From Gemmobacter megaterium (GTDB lineage Bacteria; Pseudomonadota; Alphaproteobacteria; Rhodobacterales; Rhodobacteraceae): a DNA stretch of 64,000 nucleotides. The translations under genes were made by a program, and so were the position numbers. Under the pieces are notes generated by a model. That model had not been told where the DNA came from, did not search any database, and saw only the letters and a program-made list of their open reading frames with translations. Shown here piece by piece: positions 61,261 to 64,000 of the stretch. Every line of letters begins with the position of its first letter. Position 1 is the stretch's first letter. The stretch covers positions 62,001 to 126,000 of the forward strand of contig NZ_FTOT01000005.1 of the NCBI RefSeq assembly GCF_900156815.1, read 5' to 3'.

Positions 61261-62559
61261 ATGAAAATGGTACGGATCTTTCGCTCCGTCCTGGGCGCGG
61301 GCGCGCTTGCAGGGCTAGCCGCAGGTGCGGCGCTGGCAGACAAACCGGCCGATCTGAAGATCGGCATCACCACGTACAGCTCCGGTCCGGCGTCGGTGTT
61401 CGGCGTTCCGGCCCGACAAGGCGCCGAAATGATGGCCGAGGCGCTGAACGCGCGCGGCGGCATTCTGGGCGTGCCGGTCTCGCTCTATTTCATCGACGAA
61501 GGCGCAGGCATGGAAACGCTGCGCACGGAATACCGCCGCCTCGTCGATGATGTGAATGTCGATGTCATGTTCGCCTCCATCTCGTCGGGGGTTTGCAACA
61601 ATATCGCGCCCTTTGCCGAGGATCTGGAGATCCTGAACTTCATGTGGGACTGCGGCACCCAGCGCATCTTCGAAGAAGACGATTACGACTGGGTCTATCG
61701 CACCCAGGCCAATGCCACGCCGGAGATTCTGGCGACATTCCTGTACCTGCTCAAGCAGAAGCCCGATTTCAAGACCATCGCGGTGGTCAACCAGGACTAT
61801 GCCTGGGGCCGCGAAAGCTGGGCCATCTTCAAGACCGCGCTGGAAACGCTGAAACCCGATGTCGAGGTGGTGGCCGAACTGTTCCCCGCCTTTGGCGCAC
61901 CGGATTTCTCGACCGAGATTTCGCGTCTTCAGGGTCTGAAGCCCGATGTGATCCTGTCCACCTCCTGGGGCGGCGATCTGGATACCTTCGTGCGTCAGGC
62001 CAATCAGCGCGGGCTGTTCGAGGATTCGCTGTTCGTGCTGCCGCTGGCGGAATCGTCGCTGGAACGTCTGGGCGCCGACCTGCCCGAAGGCGTGATCGTC
62101 GGCGGCCGTGGCGACCATTACTTCATGCATCCCGAATACAAGGATGATGCTGATTTCAAAGGCTTCATGGAAGCGTTCAAGGCCAAGAACGGCACCTGGC
62201 CGATCTATCCGGTGTTCCACATGTCGCAGGCTTTTGCTGCGCTCGAGGCGGCCTATGTGCGCGCCGCGGAAACCACCGGCAGCGACTTCCCAGAGCGCGA
62301 GGACGTGCGCGCGGCAATGGACGGGCTGGAGTTCAAGGGGCTCGGCCGTCCGGTGAAAATCCGCGAGGACAATCAGGGGCTGGAATCGCAGATGCTGGGC
62401 GTGACACGCAGTTCGCCGGACCACCCGTTCAAGGTGATCGGTGACATCGTGATCTTTGACCCGGAGCCGATCACCGCGCCCGTGGGTCAGGAAACCCTGT
62501 CCTGGATCAAGACGCTGGATGCAGGCTTTCTGGCCATCGAAGGCAAATCCTTCGACTGA
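61261..62559 (+). CDS. ABC transporter substrate-binding protein (branched-chain amino acid type)
   Basis: A 432-residue periplasmic binding protein with a signal peptide (MKMVRIFRSVLGAGALAG, cleaved near AALA-DKPADLKIG). The type I PBP fold features GVPARQGAEMMAEALNARGGILGVPV and FKTIAVVNQDYAWGRESW. The BCAA-type (HAAT) family also takes up amides, aromatic and carboxylic acids. GGGAGGAAAAGCA precedes the ATG. The ligand is probably the pathway substrate of the upstream enzymes. Confidence 0.9.
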   Translation: MKMVRIFRSVLGAGALAGLAAGAALADKPADLKIGITTYSSGPASVFGVPARQGAEMMAEALNARGGILGVPVSLYFIDEGAGMETLRTEYRRLVDDVNVDVMFASISSGVCNNIAPFAEDLEILNFMWDCGTQRIFEEDDYDWVYRTQANATPEILATFLYLLKQKPDFKTIAVVNQDYAWGRESWAIFKTALETLKPDVEVVAELFPAFGAPDFSTEISRLQGLKPDVILSTSWGGDLDTFVRQANQRGLFEDSLFVLPLAESSLERLGADLPEGVIVGGRGDHYFMHPEYKDDADFKGFMEAFKAKNGTWPIYPVFHMSQAFAALEAAYVRAAETTGSDFPEREDVRAAMDGLEFKGLGRPVKIREDNQGLESQMLGVTRSSPDHPFKVIGDIVIFDPEPITAPVGQETLSWIKTLDAGFLAIEGKSFD

Positions 62560-62673
62560 TCCACCGCGCCGGACCGGCACCGCCGGGCAAGGGCACGCCC
62601 CCTGCCCGGCCACTGCAGCGCCTCGGGCCTGCACCCAGACCCCGCCTGCGGGCGGCTTTCACTTCGGGTTCAC

Positions 62674-63579
62674 ATGACGACGACACTCGCGCTCATCGCC
62701 CTGCTCGACGGGATTTCCTATGCCTCGCTGCTGTTTCTGGTGGCGGTCGGCCTGACACTGATCTTCGGTGTGCTTGGCGTGCTGAATGTCGCGCACGGCA
62801 GCCTCTATGCCATCGGCGCCTATATGGCCGCCACCCTGGGCGGCTGGCTGACGGCCCAGGGGTACAATCCCTGGCTGACCTTCCCCGCCTTGATGGCCGC
62901 CGCGATCCTGACCGGGGTTGTGGTCGGCGGGCTGATGGAACGCTTTCTGCTGCGCCAGATCTATGAAAAAGACCCCACGCTGCAACTGTTGATCACCTTT
63001 GCCGTGTTCATGGTGCTGGAGAATGTGCAGCGCATGGTCTGGGGCGTGCAGCCCTATTTCATGTCCGAACCCTTGCGGGCGCTTGGCAATATCGAACTGC
63101 TGGGCATCCGCTACACCGCCTATCAGATCGTGTTCCTTCCGGTCATGGCGATCCTGACCATGGTGGGGCTGCGCTATTTCCTGCGCCACACCCTGGCCGG
63201 GGCCAAGATCGTGGCCGTGACCGAGGACCGCGAGGCCGCGACCTCCATCGGCATCGACGCGCGCAAGGTTTATTTCGTCACCTTCGTCATCGGCGCCTGC
63301 CTTGCGGCCATGGGCGGGGCGCTGGCAACCCCAACCACATCCGTGCTGCCCGGCATGGGGGCGAACATGATCGTGCTCAGCTTTGCCGTCGCCGCCACCG
63401 CCGGACTTGGCAATATCGAAGGCGCGCTGCTGGCCGCACTGCTGATCGGCGTGGCGCGGTCGTTCGCCGTCTACATCATGCCCGAAACAGAGGTTCTGAT
63501 GCCCTATCTCATCATGGTGCTGATCCTGCTGTGGCGGCCGATGGGTCTGTTCGGCGCGGTTCAGGCAAGGAAGATCTGA
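62674..63579 (+). CDS. livH: Branched-chain-type ABC transporter permease (LivH family)
   Basis: A 301-residue permease with about eight membrane helices. LivH motifs: LIFGVLGVLNVAHGSLYAIGAYMAA, VVGGLMERFLLRQIYE, AVTEDREAATSIGIDARKV (EAA-like contact loop) and IEGALLAALLIGVARSF. It works with the LivM-type permease that follows and ATPases presumably beyond the window. The symbol denotes family, not leucine specificity. Confidence 0.9.
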   Translation: MTTTLALIALLDGISYASLLFLVAVGLTLIFGVLGVLNVAHGSLYAIGAYMAATLGGWLTAQGYNPWLTFPALMAAAILTGVVVGGLMERFLLRQIYEKDPTLQLLITFAVFMVLENVQRMVWGVQPYFMSEPLRALGNIELLGIRYTAYQIVFLPVMAILTMVGLRYFLRHTLAGAKIVAVTEDREAATSIGIDARKVYFVTFVIGACLAAMGGALATPTTSVLPGMGANMIVLSFAVAATAGLGNIEGALLAALLIGVARSFAVYIMPETEVLMPYLIMVLILLWRPMGLFGAVQARKI

Positions 63580-63580
63580 C

Positions 63581-64000
63581 ATGCAACGACTGATCCTTGC
63601 CGCGTTGCTGATCGCGCTGTTCACCCTGCCGTTCACCTTTGCCAGCTCTGTCACGATCGCAACGCTGATCTTTGCCAAGGCGCTGGCCGTGCTGGGTATC
63701 TTTGTCCTGCTGCAAGCGGGCCAGGTCTCTTTCGGCCATGGCATGTTCTTTGCCGCCGGCGCCTATGCCGCGGCCTATTTCGGCGTCGTATGGCGGGCGC
63801 CCGACCTGCTGGTGCTGACGGTGGCCGTCATCGCCATCAGCGGTGTCTCGGGGTTGATCATCGGGCTTTTCGTTTCGCGGTATCGCCTGATCTTCTTCTC
63901 GATGTTGAACCTTGCGTTTTCCATGGTGCTTTTCGCGCTGCTGGAAAAGCTGTTCCACTACACCGGCGGCACCGACGGAATGCGCATCCGCCGCCCCTCG
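63581..64000 (+). CDS. livM: LivM-type ABC permease, N-terminal part (runs off the window)
   Basis: The first 140 codons of the second permease, beginning MQRLILAALLIALFTLPF one base after the livH stop. It shows the family AKALAVLGIFVLLQAGQVSFGHGMFFAAGAYAAA (GQVSxGHxxF) and YTGGTDGMRI. The C-terminal half is beyond the end. Confidence 0.9.
   Translation, partial: MQRLILAALLIALFTLPFTFASSVTIATLIFAKALAVLGIFVLLQAGQVSFGHGMFFAAGAYAAAYFGVVWRAPDLLVLTVAVIAISGVSGLIIGLFVSRYRLIFFSMLNLAFSMVLFALLEKLFHYTGGTDGMRIRRPS

Overview
The window looks like a piece of chromosome from a GC-rich alphaproteobacterium of the Rhodobacterales (Paracoccus/Rhodobacter-like). This rests on family-level recognition: bacterial Hint-domain proteins, DUF3572 and DUF983 proteins, a zwf-pgl-pgi operon, a fused MaeB-type malic enzyme, a SUV3-like helicase, and many TGATG/ATGA gene overlaps. 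No insertion sequence, prophage or CRISPR array was seen.

Layout. 1-2618: a partial SUV3-like helicase and a TPR protein on the minus strand, then an SCP2-like protein and a lysophospholipase-like hydrolase. 2658-9369: a fatty-acid beta-oxidation operon (MerR regulator with a perfect 20-bp palindrome, acyl-CoA dehydrogenase, a 70-residue protein, GST, thiolase, FadJ-type multifunctional enzyme). 9339-20269, mostly minus strand: a Hint protein, GST, malic enzyme, moaE-moaD-pgsA, a universal stress protein, a ParA-like ATPase, a LuxR-type response regulator and the Entner-Doudoroff/pentose entry operon zwf-pgl-pgi. 20367-25644: MgtC-like protein, PBP4-type carboxypeptidase, a nidogen-Hint protein and an MFS transporter. 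25851-26175: a tandem 135-bp repeat carrying two identical tRNA-Gly(GCC) genes. 26273-28493: an ECF sigma / anti-sigma / periplasmic metal-sensor operon behind an EF-hand protein. 28722-30982: DUF983, Nudix, HAD and DUF3572 genes.

31135-34137 is a signalling block: a PleD-like diguanylate cyclase, an H-NOX-like protein lacking the heme-ligating histidine, and an HNOBA-GGDEF cyclase. 34274-40527 is an apparently undescribed catabolic operon: a NicX-like ring-cleaving dioxygenase, an acyl-CoA dehydrogenase-fold protein without the usual catalytic glutamate, an SRPBCC-alpha/beta hydrolase fusion, a TetR regulator, a glutamine-synthetase-like ligase and a flavin reductase. 40524-48410 holds housekeeping and oxidoreductase genes (pheS, ubiG, pip, nitroreductase, LacI regulator, tRNA-Arg, lipid kinase, phosphoesterase, TrxR-like enzyme).

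48532-64000 is the most coherent accessory region. A class I fumarase is followed by a divergent cluster matching the itaconate / C5-dicarboxylate pathway: MaoC-type itaconyl-CoA hydratase (Ich), acyl-CoA dehydrogenase, MmgE/PrpD protein and CitE-type citramalyl-CoA lyase (Ccl) on the minus strand, and a class III CoA-transferase (Ict), a methyltransferase and a LysR regulator on the plus strand. Next come an aldehyde dehydrogenase, an SDR, a zinc alcohol dehydrogenase and a branched-chain-type ABC importer that runs off the end. The same dyad, CCATA-N9-TATGG (a T-N11-A LysR box), lies in front of three transcription units here (54466, 57477, 61154). This suggests one LysR regulon joins uptake, alcohol/aldehyde oxidation and C5-CoA cleavage.
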